64,000 bases of DNA from Calliopsis andreniformis. Lineage: Eukaryota; Arthropoda; Insecta; Hymenoptera; Andrenidae. The notes beneath the pieces were generated by a model that saw nothing but the letters and a program-made list of their open reading frames with translations, searched no databases and had not been told where the DNA came from. Position numbers and translations under genes: made by a program. Below, piece by piece: positions 11,930 to 24,860 of the stretch. The stretch lies in NCBI RefSeq assembly GCF_051401765.1, contig NW_027480492.1:1426001-1490000 (forward strand), written 5' to 3'. Every line of letters starts with the position of its first letter. The first letter of the stretch is position 1.

Positions 11930-14900
11930 GGATTGAGGTTAGGGGCCTGATGATTGAGGATTGAGGATTGAGGATTGAGGATTGAGGACTGAGGATTGAG
12001 GATTGAGGATTGAGGATTGAGGATTGAGGGTTGTAGATTGAGGACGAGGACTGAGGGTTGGGTATTAATGCTTGAGGTCTGAGGATTGCGGATTGCGAAT
12101 TGAGGGACTGAGGATTGAGGATTGAAGATTGAGGATTTGGTATTGAGGATTGAAGAATGAGGACTGAGGATTGAGGATTGAGGATTGAGGGTTGAAGATT
12201 GAGTATTGAGGATTGAAAATTGAGCATTGATGATTGAGGATTGAGGATTGAGGATTGAAGATTGAGGATTGGGTGTTGAGGATTGAAGAATCAGGATTGA
12301 GGATTGCGGATTGAGTATTGAGGATTGAAGATTGAGGATTGAGGATTGAGGATTGAGGATTGAGGACTGAGGATTGAGGATTGAGGATTGAAGATTGAGT
12401 ATTGGGTATTGAAGGTTGAGGATTGAGGATTGAGGATTGAGGATTGAAGATTGAGGGTTGAGGATTGAAGATTGAGGATTGGGAATTGAGGATTGACGAT
12501 TGAGGATTGAGGATTGGGGATTGAGGATTGAGGATTGTGTATTGAAGATTGAGTATTAAGAACTGAAGATTGAGGATTGAGGATTGAGGATTACGGATTG
12601 AGAATTGAGGATTGAGGATTGAGGATTGAAGATTGAGGATTGGGTATTGAGGAGTCACTAATTAGGATTGAGGATTGAGGATTGAGGATTGAGGATTGCA
12701 GATTGAGTATTGAGGATTGAAGATTGAGGATTGAGGATTGAGGATTGTGGATTGAGGACTGAGGATTGAGGATTGAGAATTGAAGATTGAGGATTGGGTA
12801 TTGCGGATTGAACATTGAGGACTGAGGATTGACGACTGAGGATTGAGGTTCGAGGATCGAGGATTGAGGATTGAGGTTTGAGGATTGAAGGTTGAGGATT
12901 GGGGACTGAGTATTGAAGATTGAGGTTTGAGGATTGAGGATTGAGGATTGAGGATTGAGGATTGAGGATTGAAGATTCAGTATTGAGGATTGAAGATTGA
13001 GAATTGAGAACTGAGGATTGAACATAAAGGACTGAGTGTCGAGGGATGAGTGATGTGAATTGATGTTTGTGGATAGAGATCTGAAGATTGCGGATTGAGT
13101 ATTGAGTTTTGCAATCTGTGAATTGGTGATATTCTATTGAGGATTGAGGAATGACAACTGATTGTTGAGGACTGAGGGCTGAAGATTGACGATTCAGGAT
13201 TGAGGATTCAGGATTGAGGTTTGGGGACAGAGGATTGAGGATTGAGGATTGAGGATTGAGGATTGAGGACTGAGGATTGAGGATTGAGGATTGAGGATTG
13301 GGTATTGAGGTTTGAGGATTGAGGATTGAGGATTGAGGATTGAGGATTGAGGATTGAAGATTCAGTATTGAGGATTGAAGATTGAGAATTGAGGACTGAG
13401 AATTGAACATAAAGGCCTGAGTGTCGAGGGATGAGTGATGTGAATTGATGTTTGTGGATAGAGATCTGAAGATTGCGGATTGAGTATTGAGTTTTGAAAT
13501 CTGTGAATTGGTGATATTCTATTGAGGATTGAGAATTGACAACTGATTGTTGAGGACTGAGGGCTGAAGATTGACGATTCAGGATTGAGGATTCAGGATT
13601 GAGGTTAGGGGCCTGATGATTGAGGATTGAGGATTGAGGATTGAGGATTGAGGACTGAAGATTGAGGATTGAGGATTGAGGATTGAGGATTGAGGGTTGT
13701 AGATTGAGGACGAGGACTGAGGGTTGGGTATTAATGCTTGAGGTCTCAGGATTGCGGATTGCGAATTGAGGACTGAGGATTGAGGATTGAAGATTGAGGA
13801 TTTGGTATTGAGGATTGAAGAATGAGGACTGAGGATTGAGGATTGAGGATTGAGGATTGAAGATTGAGTATTGAGGATTGAAAATTGAGCATTGATGATT
13901 GAGGATTGAGGATTGAGGATTGAAGATTGAGGATTGGGTGTTGAGGATTGAAGAATCAGGATTGAGGATTGCGGATTGAGTATTGAGGATTGAAGATTGA
14001 GGATTGAGGATTGAGGATTGAGGATTGAGGACTGAGGATTGAGGATTGAGGATTGAGGATTGAGTATTGGGTATTGAAGGTTGAGGATTGAGGATTGAGG
14101 ATTGAGGATTGAGGATTGAGGATTGAGGATTGAAGTTTGAGTGTTGAGGATTGAAAATTGAGGATTGATGATTGAGGATTGAGGATTGAGGATTGAAGAT
14201 TGAGGATTGGGGACGGAGTGTTGAGCGTTGAGTGATGAGAATTGACGTTTGCGGATTGAGATTTGAAAATTGAAGATTGCGGATTGAGTATTGAAAACTG
14301 CGAATTAGTTATATTCTATTGAGGATTGAGGACTGACAATTGATTTTTGAGGACTGAGGGCTGAAGATTGAGGTTTCAGGATTGAGGATTCAGGATTGAG
14401 GTTTGAGGACTGAGGATTCGAGGATTGAGGATTGAGAATTGAGTACTGAGGATTGAAGATTGTGGATTGGGTATTGAGGATTGAACATTCAGGATTGAGG
14501 ATTGAGGATAGAGGGTTGAGTATTGATGTTTGAGGTCTGAGGATTGCGGATTGCGAATGGAGGACTGAGGATTGAGGATTGAAGATTGAGGATTTGGTAT
14601 TGAGTATTGAAGATTGAGGATTGAGGATTGAGGATTGAGGATTGAGGATAGAGTATTGAAGCTTGAGGATTCGGGATTGATGATTGACGATTGAGGATTG
14701 AGTGTTGAGGATTGAGAATTGAGGATTGAGGATTGAAGATTGAGTATTGAGGATTCAAGATTGCGGATTGTGGATTGAGGATTGAAGATTGAGGACTGAG
14801 TGTTGAGGGTTGAGTGATGAGAATTGATGTTTGTGGATTGAGATTTGAAGATTGAAGATTGGGGATTGAGCATTGAAAGCTGTGAATTGAGGATATTCTA
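11850..14900. repeat. Segment shared with 23.1-26.2 kb
   Basis: This is colinear with about 23120-26170 at offset 11272, then 11265 after a one-heptamer loss near 12.25/23.52 kb. A rare 8-mer GGGACTGA near 12104 is shared only with the equivalent site near 23.38 kb, and links these two copies. Cores: 13130 and 13515 (alpha), 14312 (beta, GAATTAGTTATATT) and 14894 (gamma-prime). Confidence 0.88.
13029..13595. repeat. 385-bp higher-order repeat doublet
   Basis: Alpha cores with TATTCT at 13130 and 13515 are exactly 385 bases apart. They lie 1666 bases (238 heptamers) after the doublet at 11464/11849. The second core is also the left end of superunit fragment S1. Confidence 0.88.
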
Positions 14901-16634
14901 CTGAGGATTGAGGATTGACAATTGATTGTTGAGGAATGAGGGATGAAGATTGAGGATACAGGATCGAGGATTCAGGTTGAGGTTTGAGGACTGAGGATTG
15001 AGGATTGAGGATTGAGGATTGAGGATTGAGGATTGAAGATTGTGGACTGGGTGTTGAGGATTGAAGGATGAGGATTGAGGATTGAGGATTGAAGATTGAG
15101 GGTTGAAGATTGAGTATTGAGGATTGAAGACTGAGGATTGAGGATTGCGGATTGAGGATTGAGGATTGACGATTGAGGATTGAAGATTGAGTATTGAGGA
15201 TTGAAGATTGAGGATTGAGGATTGAGGATTGAGGATTGAGGACTGAGGATTGAGGATTGAGGATTGAAGATTGAGTATTGGGTATTGAAGGTTGAGGATT
15301 GAGGATTGAGGATTGAGGATTGAGGATAGAATATTGAAGATTGAGGATTGGGGATTGAGGATTGACGATTGAGGATTGAGTGCTGAGGATTGTGAATTGA
15401 GGATTGAGGATTGAAGATTGAGTATTGAGGATTCAAGATTGCCGATTGAGGATTGAGGATTGAAGATTGAGGACTGAGTGTTGAGGGCTGAGTGATGAGA
15501 ATTGACGTTTGCGGATTGAGATTTGAAAATTGAAGATTGCGGATTGAGTATTGAAAACTGCGAATTGGGTATATTCTATTGAGGATTGAGGACTGACAAT
15601 TGATTTTTGAGGACTGAGGGCTGAAGATTGAGGTTTCAGGATTGAGGATTCAGGATTGAGGTTTGAGGACTGAGGATTCGAGGATTGAGGATTGAGGATT
15701 GAGTACTGAGGATTGAAGATTGAGGATTGGGTATTGAGGATTGAACATTCAGGATTGAGGATTGAGGATAGAGGATTGAGTATTGAGGATTGAAGATTGA
15801 ATATTGATGATTGAAGATTGAGGATTGAGGAATGAGGGTTGTGGATTGCGGACGAGGACTGAGGGTTGAGTATTGATGTTTGAGGTCTGAGGATTGAGGA
15901 TTGAGGATTGAGAATTGAGGATTGAGGATTGAGGATTGAAGATTGAGGATTGGGTGTTGAGGACTGAAGAATGAGGATAGAGGTTTGGGGATTGAAGATT
16001 GAGGTCTGAAGATTGAGTATTGAGGATTGAAGATTGAGGATTGAGGATTGAGGATTGACGATTGAGGATTGAGTATTGAGGATTGAAGATTGAGTATTGA
16101 GGATTGAAGATTGAGGTCTGAGGATTGAGGACTGAGGATTGAGAATTGAGGATTGAGGATTGAGGATTGAAGAATGAGGATTGGGTGTTGAGGATTGAAG
16201 AATGAGGATTGAGGATTGAGGATTGAAGATTGAGTGTTGAAGATTGAGTATTGAGGATTGAAGATTGAGGATTGAGGTTTGAGGATTGAGGATTGAGTAT
16301 TGAGGATTGAAGATTGAAGATTGAGTACTGAGGATTGAAGACTGAGGATAGGGGATTGAGGATTGAGGATTAAGGATTGAAGATTGAGGATTGAGGATTG
16401 AAGATTGAGGATTGGGAATTGAGGATTGACGATTGAGGATTGAGTATTGAGGATTTAGAATTGAGGATTGAGGATTGAAGATTGAGTATTGAGGATTGAA
16501 GAATGAGGATTGAGGATTGAGGATTGAAGATTGAGTGTTGAAGATTGAGTATTGAGGATTGAAGATTGAGGATTAAGGTTTGAGGATTGAGGATTGAGTA
16601 TTGAGGATTGAAGATTGAGGATTGAGGATTAAGG
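13515..16634. repeat. Superunit S1, right-truncated copy
   Basis: This stretch matches 31594-34713 at a constant offset of 18079, through cores at 14312, 14894 and 15572. It stops at 16634, where block A copy 2 begins. It therefore represents only the first 3.1 kb of the 8151-bp superunit seen complete at 31594-39744. Confidence 0.9.
14793..14974. repeat. 182-bp core element, gamma-prime family (representative)
   Basis: The core is 26 heptamers long, with AAAGCTGTGAATTGAGGATA and usually TATTCTACTGA instead of TATTCTATTGA. The right end reads GGATACA, GGATCGA, GGATTCA and is followed in many copies by a 6-mer GGTTGA that shifts the register. TATTCT starts: 2755, 9430, 14894, 17943, 26159, 32973. 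The copies at 53567 and 61226 have the AAAGCTG left half but TATTCTATTGA, and a gamma-like right half, so they are intermediates. Confidence 0.9.
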
Positions 16635-19600
16635 ATTGAGGATTGAGGACTGAGGATTGGGTATGGAGGTTTGAGGATTGAGGATTGAGGATTGAGGATT
16701 GAGGATTGGGGACTGAGGATTGAAGGTTGAATATTGATGATTGAAGATTGAGGATTGAGGATTGAGGGTTGTAGATTGAGGACGAGGACTGAGGGTTGGG
16801 TATTAATGCTCGAGGTCTGAGGATTGCGGATTGCGAATTGAGGACTGAGGATTGAGGATTGAAGATTGAGAATTTGGTATTGAGGATTGAAGAATGAGGA
16901 CTGAGGAGTGAGGGTTGAGGATTGAGGATTGAAGATTGAGTCTTCAGGATTGGAGATTGACGATTGAGGATTGAGGATTGAGGATTGTGGATTGAGGATT
17001 GAGGATTGAGGATTGAGGATTGAAGATTGAGTATTGAGGATTGAAGATAGAGGATTGAGGATAGAGGATTGAGGATTGGGGATTGAAGATTGAAGATTGG
17101 GGATTGAGTGTTGAAAACTGTGAATTGGGTATATTCTATTGAGGATTGAGAACTGACAATTGATTGTTGAGGACTGAGGGCTGAAGATTGAGGATTCAGG
17201 ATTGAGGTTTGAGGACTGAGGATTGAGGATTGAGGATTGAGGATTGAGTAATGAGGATTGAAGATTGTGGATTGGGTATTGAGGATTGAACATTCAGGAT
17301 TGAGGATTGAGGATAGAGGATTGAAGATTGAGGATTGATGATTGAATATTGACGATTGAAGATTGAGGATTGAGGATTGAGGGTTGTGGATTGCGGACGA
17401 GGACTGAGGGTTGAGTATTGATGTTTGAGGTCTGAGGATTGAGGATTGAGGATTGAGAATTGAGGATTGAGGATTGAGGATTGAAGATTGAGGACTGGGT
17501 GTTGAGGATTGAAGAATGAGGATTGAGGATTGAGGATTGAAGATTGAGGGTTGAAGATTGAGTATTGAGGATTGAAGATCGAGGATTGAGGATTGAGGAT
17601 TGAGGATTGAGTACTGAGGATTGAGGATTGAGGATTGAAGATAGAGTATTGAGTATTGAAGATTGAGGATTGAGGATTGAGGATTGAGGATTGAGGATAG
17701 AGGATTGAAGATTGAGGATTCGGGATTGATGATTGACGATTGAGGATTGAGTGTTGAGGATTGAGAATTGAGGATTGAGGATTGAAGATTGAGTATTGAG
17801 GATTCAAGATTGCGGATTGTGGATTGAGGATTGAATATTGAGGACTGAGTGTTGAGGGTTGAGTGATGAGAATTGATGTTTGTGGATTGAGATTTGAAGA
17901 TTGAAGAATGGGGATTGAGCATTGAAAGCTGTGAATTGAGGATATTCTACTGAGGATTGAGGATTGACAATTGATTGTTGAGGAATGAGGGATGAAGATT
18001 GAGGATACAGGATCGAGGATTCAGGTTGAGGTTTGAGGACTGAGGATTGAGGATTGAGGATTGAGGATTGAGGTTTGAGGATTGAGGATTGAGGATTGAT
18101 GATTGAGGATTGTGGATTGAAGGTTGAGGATTGGGAACTGAGGATTGACGATTGAGGATTGAGTATTGAGTATTGAGAATTGAGGATTGAGTATTGAAGA
18201 CTGAGGATTGGGGATTGAGGATTGACGATTGAGGATTGAGTATTGAGGATTGAGAACTGAGGATTGAGGATTGAAGATTGAGTATTGAGGATTGAGGATT
18301 GAGGATTGAGGATTGAAGATTGAGGGTTGAGGACTGAAGATTGAGGATTGGGAATTGAGGATTGACGATTGAGGATTGAGGATTGGGGATTGAGGATTGA
18401 GGTTTGTGTATTGAAGATTGAGTATTGAGAATTGAAGATTGAGGATTGAGGATTGAGGATTACGGATTGAGAATTGAGGATTGAGGATTGAGGATTGAAG
18501 ATTGAGGATTGGGTATTGAGGAGTCACTAGTTAGGATTGAGGATTGAGGATTGAGGATTGATGATTGCAGATTGAGTATTGAGGATTGAAGATTGAGGAT
18601 TGAGGATTGAGGATTGTGGATTGAGGACTGAGAATTGAGGATTGAGAATAGAAGATTGAGGATTGGGTATTGCGGATTGAACATTGAGGACTGAGGATTG
18701 ACGACTGAGGATTGAGGTTCGAGGATCGAGGATTGAGGATTGAGGATTGAGGATTGAAGATTGAGGATTGGGGCCTGAGTATTGGAGATTGAGGATTGAG
18801 GATTGAGGACTGAGGATTGAGGATTGAGGATTGAGGATTGAGGATTGAGGATTGAAGATTCAGTATTGAGGATTGAAGATTGAGAATTGAGGATTGAGGA
18901 TTGAACATAAAGGAGTGAGTGTTGAGGGATGAGTGATGAGAATTGATGTTGGTGGATAGAGATTTGAAGATTGCAGATTGAGTATTGAGTATTGAAATCT
19001 GTGAATTGGTGATATTCTATTGAGGATTGAGGATTGACAACTGATTGTTGAGGACTGAGGGCTGAAGATTAAGTATTCAGGGTTGAGGATTCAGGAATGA
19101 GGTTTGGGGACTGAGGATTGAGGATTGAGGATTTAGTATTGAGGATTGAGGATTGAGGATTGAGGATTGAGGATTGGGCATTGCGGTTTGAGGATTGAGG
19201 ATTGAGGATTGAGGATTGAGGATTGGGGACTGAGGATTGAAGGTTGAATATTGGTGATTGAAGATTGAGTATTGAGGATTGAGGGTTGTAGATTGAGGAC
19301 GAGGACTGAGGGTTGGGTATTAATGCTTGTGGTCTGAGGATTGAGGATTGCGAATTGAGGATTGAGGATTGAGGATTGAAGATTGAGGATTTGGTATTGA
19401 GGATTGAAGAATGAGGACTGAGGAGTGAGGATTGAGGATTGAGGGTTGAAGATTGAGTATTCAGGATTGGAGATTGACGATTGAGGATTGAGGATTGAGG
19501 ATTGAGGATTGAGGATTGAGGATTGAGGATTGAAGGTTGAGTATTCAGGATTGAAGATTGAGGATTGAGGATTGAGGATTGAGGATTGGGGATTGAAGAT

Positions 19601-22600
19601 TGAGGATTGGGGACTGAGTGTTGAGCGTTGAGTGATGAGAATTGATGTTTGTTGATTGAGATTTGAAGATTGAAGATTGGGGTTTGAGTGTTGAAAACTG
19701 TGAATTGGGTATATTCTATTGAGGAGTGAGGACTGACAATTTGATTGTTGAGGACTCAGGGCTGAAGAATGAGGATTCAGGATTGAGGATTCAGGATTGA
19801 GGTTTGAGGACTGAGGATTGAGGATTGACGATTGAGGTTTGAGTATTGAGGATTGAGAATTGAGAATTGAGGATTGAGGATTGAAGATTGAGTATTGAGG
19901 ATTGAAGATTGAGGATGTAGGATTGAGGATTGAAGACTGAGGACTGAGTGTTGAGGGTTGAGTGATGAGAATTGATGTTTGTGTATTGAGATTTGAAGAT
20001 TGAAGAATTGGGATTGAGTATTGAAAACTGTGAATTGAGGATATTCTATTGAGGATTGAGGATTGTCAATTGATTGTTGAGGACTGAGTGCTGAAGATTG
20101 AGGATTCAGGATTGAGGATTCGGTATTGAGGGTTGAGGATTGAGGATTGAGGATTGAGGATTTGGGATTGAGGATTGAGGATTGAGGATTGAGGATTGAG
20201 GATTGAGGATTGAGTATTGAAGATTGAGTATTGAGGATTGAAGATTGAGGATTGAGGATTGAGGATTGAGTATTGAGAATTGAGGATTGAGGATTGAGGA
20301 TTGAAGATTGAGGATTGGGTATTGAGGAGTGACGAATTAGGATTGAGGATTGAGGATTGAGGATTGAGGATTGCAGATTGAGTATTGAGGAATGAAGATT
20401 GAGGACTGAGGATTGAGGATTGAGGACTGAGGACTGAGGATTGAGGATTGAGGATTGAAGATTGAGTATTGAAGATTGAGGATTGGTGATTGATGATTGA
20501 GGGTTAAGGATTGAAGATTGAGGATTGAGGGTTGAAGATTGAGGATTGGGAATTGAGGATTGACGATTGGGGATTGACTATTGAGGATTGAGAATTGAGG
20601 ATTGAGGATTGCAGATTGAGTATTGAGGATTGAAGATTGAGGATTTAGGATTGAGGATTGAGGATTGCAGATTGAGTATTGAGGATTGAAGATTGAGGAT
20701 TGAGGATTGAGGATTGAAGACTGAGTATTGGGTATTGAAGATTGAGGATTGAGGATTGAGGATTGAGGATTGTGGATAGAGGATTGAAGATTGAGTATTG
20801 AGGAATGAAAATTGAGGATTGATGATTGAGGATTGAGGATTGAGGATTGAAGATTGAGGATTGGGTGTTGAGGATTGAAGAATCAGGATTGAGGATTGCA
20901 GATTGAGTATTGAGGATTGAAGATTGAGGATTGAGGATTGAGGATTGAGGATTGAGGACTGAGGATTGAGGATTGAGGATTGAAGATTGAGTATTGGGTA
21001 TTGAAGGTTGAGGATTGACGATTGAGGATTGAGTACTGAGGATTGAAGATTGAGGATTGGGTATTGAGGATTGAACATTCAGGATGGAGGATTGAGGATA
21101 GAGGATTGAGTATTGAGGATTGAAGATTGAATATTGATGATTGAAGATTGAGGATTGAGGATTGAGGGTTGTGGATTGCGGACGAGGACTGAGGGTTGAG
21201 TATTGATGTTTGAGGTCTGAGGATTGAGGATTGAGGATTGAGAATTGAGGATTGAGGATTGAGGATTGAAGATTGAGGATTGAGGGTTGAAGATTGAGGA
21301 TTGGGAATTGAGGATTGACGATTGGGGATTGACTATTGAGGATTGAGAATTGAGGATTGAGGATTGCAGATTGAGTATTGAGGATTGAAGATTGAGGATT
21401 TAGGATTGAGGATTGAGGATTGCAGATTGAGTATTGAGGATTGAAGATTGAGGATTGAGGATTGAGGATTGAAGACTGAGTATTGGGTAGTGAAAATTGA
21501 GGATTGAGGATTGAGGATTGAGGATTGTGGATAGAGGATTGAAGATTGAGGATTGGGGATTGAGGATTGACGATTGAGGATTGAGTGTTGAGGATTGAGA
21601 ATTGAGGATTGACGATTGAGGATTGAGTGTTGAGGATTGAGAATTGAGGATTGAGGATTGAAGACTGAGTATTGGGTATTGAAGATTGAGGATTGAGGAT
21701 TGAGGATTGAGGATTGTGGATAGAGGATTGAAGATTGAGGATTGGGGATTGAGGATTGACGATTGAGGATTGAGTGTTGAGGATTGAGAATTGAGGATTG
21801 AGGATTGAAGATTGAGTATTGAGGATTCAAGATTACGGATTGAGGATTGAGGATTGAAGATTGAGGACTGAGTGTTGAGGGTTGAGTGATGAGAATTAAT
21901 GTTTGTGGATTGAGATTTCAAGACTGAAGAATGGGGATTGAGTATTGAAAACTGTGAATTGAGGATATTCTGTTGAGGACTGAGGATTCACAATTGATTG
22001 TTGAGGACTGAGGGCTGAAGATTGACGATTCAGGATTGAGGATTCAGGATTGAGGTTTGGGGACTTAGGATTGAGGATTGAGGATTGAGGATTGAGGATT
22101 GAGGACTGAGGATTGAGGATTGAGGATTGAGGATTGGGTATTGAGGTTTGAGGATTGAGGATTGAGGATTGAGGATTGAGGATTGAGGATTGAAGATTCA
22201 GTATTGAGGATTGAAGATTGAGAACTGAGGACTGAGGATTGAACATAAAGGACTGAGTGTCGAGGGATGAGTGATGTGAATTGATGTTTGTGGATAGAGA
22301 TCTGAAGATTGCGGATTGAGTATTGAGTTTTGAAATCTGTGAATTGGTGATATTCTATTGAGGATTGAGGATTGACAACTGATTGTTGAGGACTGAGGGC
22401 TGAAGATTGACGATTCAGGATTGAGGATTCAGGATTGAGGTTTGGGGACTGAGGATTGAGGATTGAGGATTGAGGATTGAGGATTGAGGACTGAGGATTG
22501 AGGATTGAGGATTGAGGATTGGGTATTGAGGTTTGAGGATTGAGGATTGAGGATTGAGGATTGAGGATTGAGGATTGAAGATTCAGTATTGAGGATTGAA

Positions 22601-23300
22601 GATTGAGAATTGAGGACTGAGGATTGGACATAAAGGACTGAGTGTCGAGGGATGAGTGATGTGAATTGATGTTTGTGGATAGAGATCTGAAGATTGCGGA
22701 TTGAGTATTGAGTATTGAAATCTGTGAATTGGTGATATTCTATTGAGGATTGAGGAATGACAACTGATTGTTGAGGACTGAGGGCTGAAGATTGACGATT
22801 CAGGATTGAGGATTCAGGATTGAGGTTTGGGGACAGAGGATTGAGGATTGAGGATTGAGGATTGAGGATTGAGGACTGAGGATTGAGGATTGAGGATTGA
22901 GGATTGGGTATTGAGGTTTGAGGATTGAGGATTGAGGATTGAGGATTGAGGATTGAGGATTGAAGATTCAGTATTGAGGATTGAAGATTGAGAATTGAGG
23001 ACTGAGGATTGAACATAAAGGACTGAGTGTCGAGGGATGAGTGATGTGAATTGATGTTTGTGGATAGAGATCTGAAGATTGCGGATTGAGTATTGAGTTT
23101 TGAAATCTGTGAATTGGTGATATTCTATTGAGGATTGAGTATTGACAACTGATTGTTGAGGACTGAGGGCTGAAGATTGACGATTCAGGATTGAGGATTC
23201 AGGATTGAGGTTAGGGGCCTGATGATTGAGGATTGAGGATTGAGGATTGAGGATTGAGGACTGAGGATTGAGGATTGAGGATTGAGGATTGAGGATTGAG
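16635..23300. repeat. Segmental duplication block A, copy 2
   Basis: This is the counterpart of 1447-8150. Relative to copy 1 it lacks about 546 bp, including the core equivalent to 5939. It has an extra 42 bp near 21.6 kb and one extra 385-bp unit near 22.7-23.1 kb. Its left edge is a sharp junction with superunit fragment S1, just after TAAGGATTGA at 16630. Point differences from copy 1 are few, so the duplication looks recent relative to the age of the core families. Confidence 0.9.
21865..23201. repeat. 385-bp higher-order repeat run (four cores)
   Basis: TATTCT markers at 21966, 22351, 22736 and 23121 give three consecutive intervals of exactly 385 bases. This is the longest run in the window. 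The first core is gamma and the other three are alpha. In block A copy 1 the equivalent run has one unit fewer. Confidence 0.92.
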
Positions 23301-24293
23301 GGTTGTAGATTGAGGACGAGGACTGAGGGTTGGGTATTAATGCTTGAGGTCTGAGGATTGCGGATTGCGAATTGAGGGACTGAGGATTGAGGATTGAAGA
23401 TTGAGGATTTGGTATTGAGGATTGAAGAATGAGGACTGAGGATTGAGGATTGAGGATTGAGGGTTGAAGATTGAGTATTGAGGATTGAAAATTGAGCATT
23501 GATGATTGAGGATTGAGGATTGAAGATTGAGGATTGGGTGTTGAGGATTGAAGAATCAGGATTGAGGATTGCGGATTGAGTATTGAGGATTGAAGATTGA
23601 GGATTGAGGATTGAGGATTGAGGATTGAGGACTGAGGATTGAGGATTGAGGATTGAAGATTGAGTATTGGGTATTGAAGGTTGAGGATTGAGGATTGAGG
23701 ATTGAGGATTGAAGATTGAGGGTTGAGGATTGAAGATTGAGGATTGGGAATTGAGGATTGACGATTGAGGATTGAGGATTGGGGATTGAGGATTGAGGAT
23801 TGTGTATTGAAGATTGAGTATTAAGAACTGAAGATTGAGGATTGAGGATTGAGGATTACGGATTGAGAATTGAGGATTGAGGATTGAGGATTGAAGATTG
23901 AGGATTGGGTATTGAGGAGTCACTAATTAGGATTGAGGATTGAGGATTGAGGATTGAGGATTGCAGATTGAGTATTGAGGATTGAAGATTGAGGATTGAG
24001 GATTGAGGATTGTGGATTGAGGACTGAGGATTGAGGATTGAGAATTGAAGATTGAGGATTGGGTATTGCGGATTGAACATTGAGGACTGAGGATTGACGA
24101 CTGAGGATTGAGGTTCGAGGATCGAGGATTGAGGATTGAGGTTTGAGGATTGAAGGTTGAGGATTGGGGACTGAGTATTGAAGATTGAGGTTTGAGGATT
24201 GAGGATTGAGGATTGAGGATTGAGGATTGAGGATTGAAGATTCAGTATTGAGGATTGAAGATTGAGAATTGAGAACTGAGGATTGAACATAAA

Positions 24294-24860
24294 GGACTGA
24301 GTGTCGAGGGATGAGTGATGTGAATTGATGTTTGTGGATAGAGATCTGAAGATTGCGGATTGAGTATTGAGTTTTGAAATCTGTGAATTGGTGATATTCT
24401 ATTGAGGATTGAGGAATGACAACTGATTGTTGAGGACTGAGGGCTGAAGATTGACGATTCAGGATTGAGGATTCAGGATTGAGGTTTGGGGACAGAGGAT
24501 TGAGGATTGAGGATTGAGGATTGAGGATTGAGGACTGAGGATTGAGGATTGAGGATTGAGGATTGGGTATTGAGGTTTGAGGATTGAGGATTGAGGATTG
24601 AGGACTGAGGATTGAGGATTGAAGATTCAGTATTGAGGATTGAAGATTGAGAATTGAGGATTGAGGATTGAACATAAAGGCCTGAGTGTCGAGGGATGAG
24701 TGATGTGAATTGATGTTTGTGGATAGAGATCTGAAGATTGCGGATTGAGTATTGAGTTTTGAAATCTGTGAATTGGTGATATTCTATTGAGGATTGAGAA
24801 TTGACAACTGATTGTTGAGGACTGAGGGCTGAAGATTGACGATTCAGGATTGAGGATTCA
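24294..24860. repeat. 385-bp higher-order repeat doublet
   Basis: Alpha cores with TATTCT at 24395 and 24780 are exactly 385 bases apart. The second core is the left end of superunit S2. The interval 23121 to 24780 (1659 bases) is one heptamer shorter than the equivalent 11849 to 13515. Confidence 0.9.

Noticed and set aside
7100..24860. CENP-B box within the cores
   Set aside because: No stretch resembling the CENP-B box pattern (TTCG and CGGG with the known spacing) was found; the cores are nearly free of CGGG.
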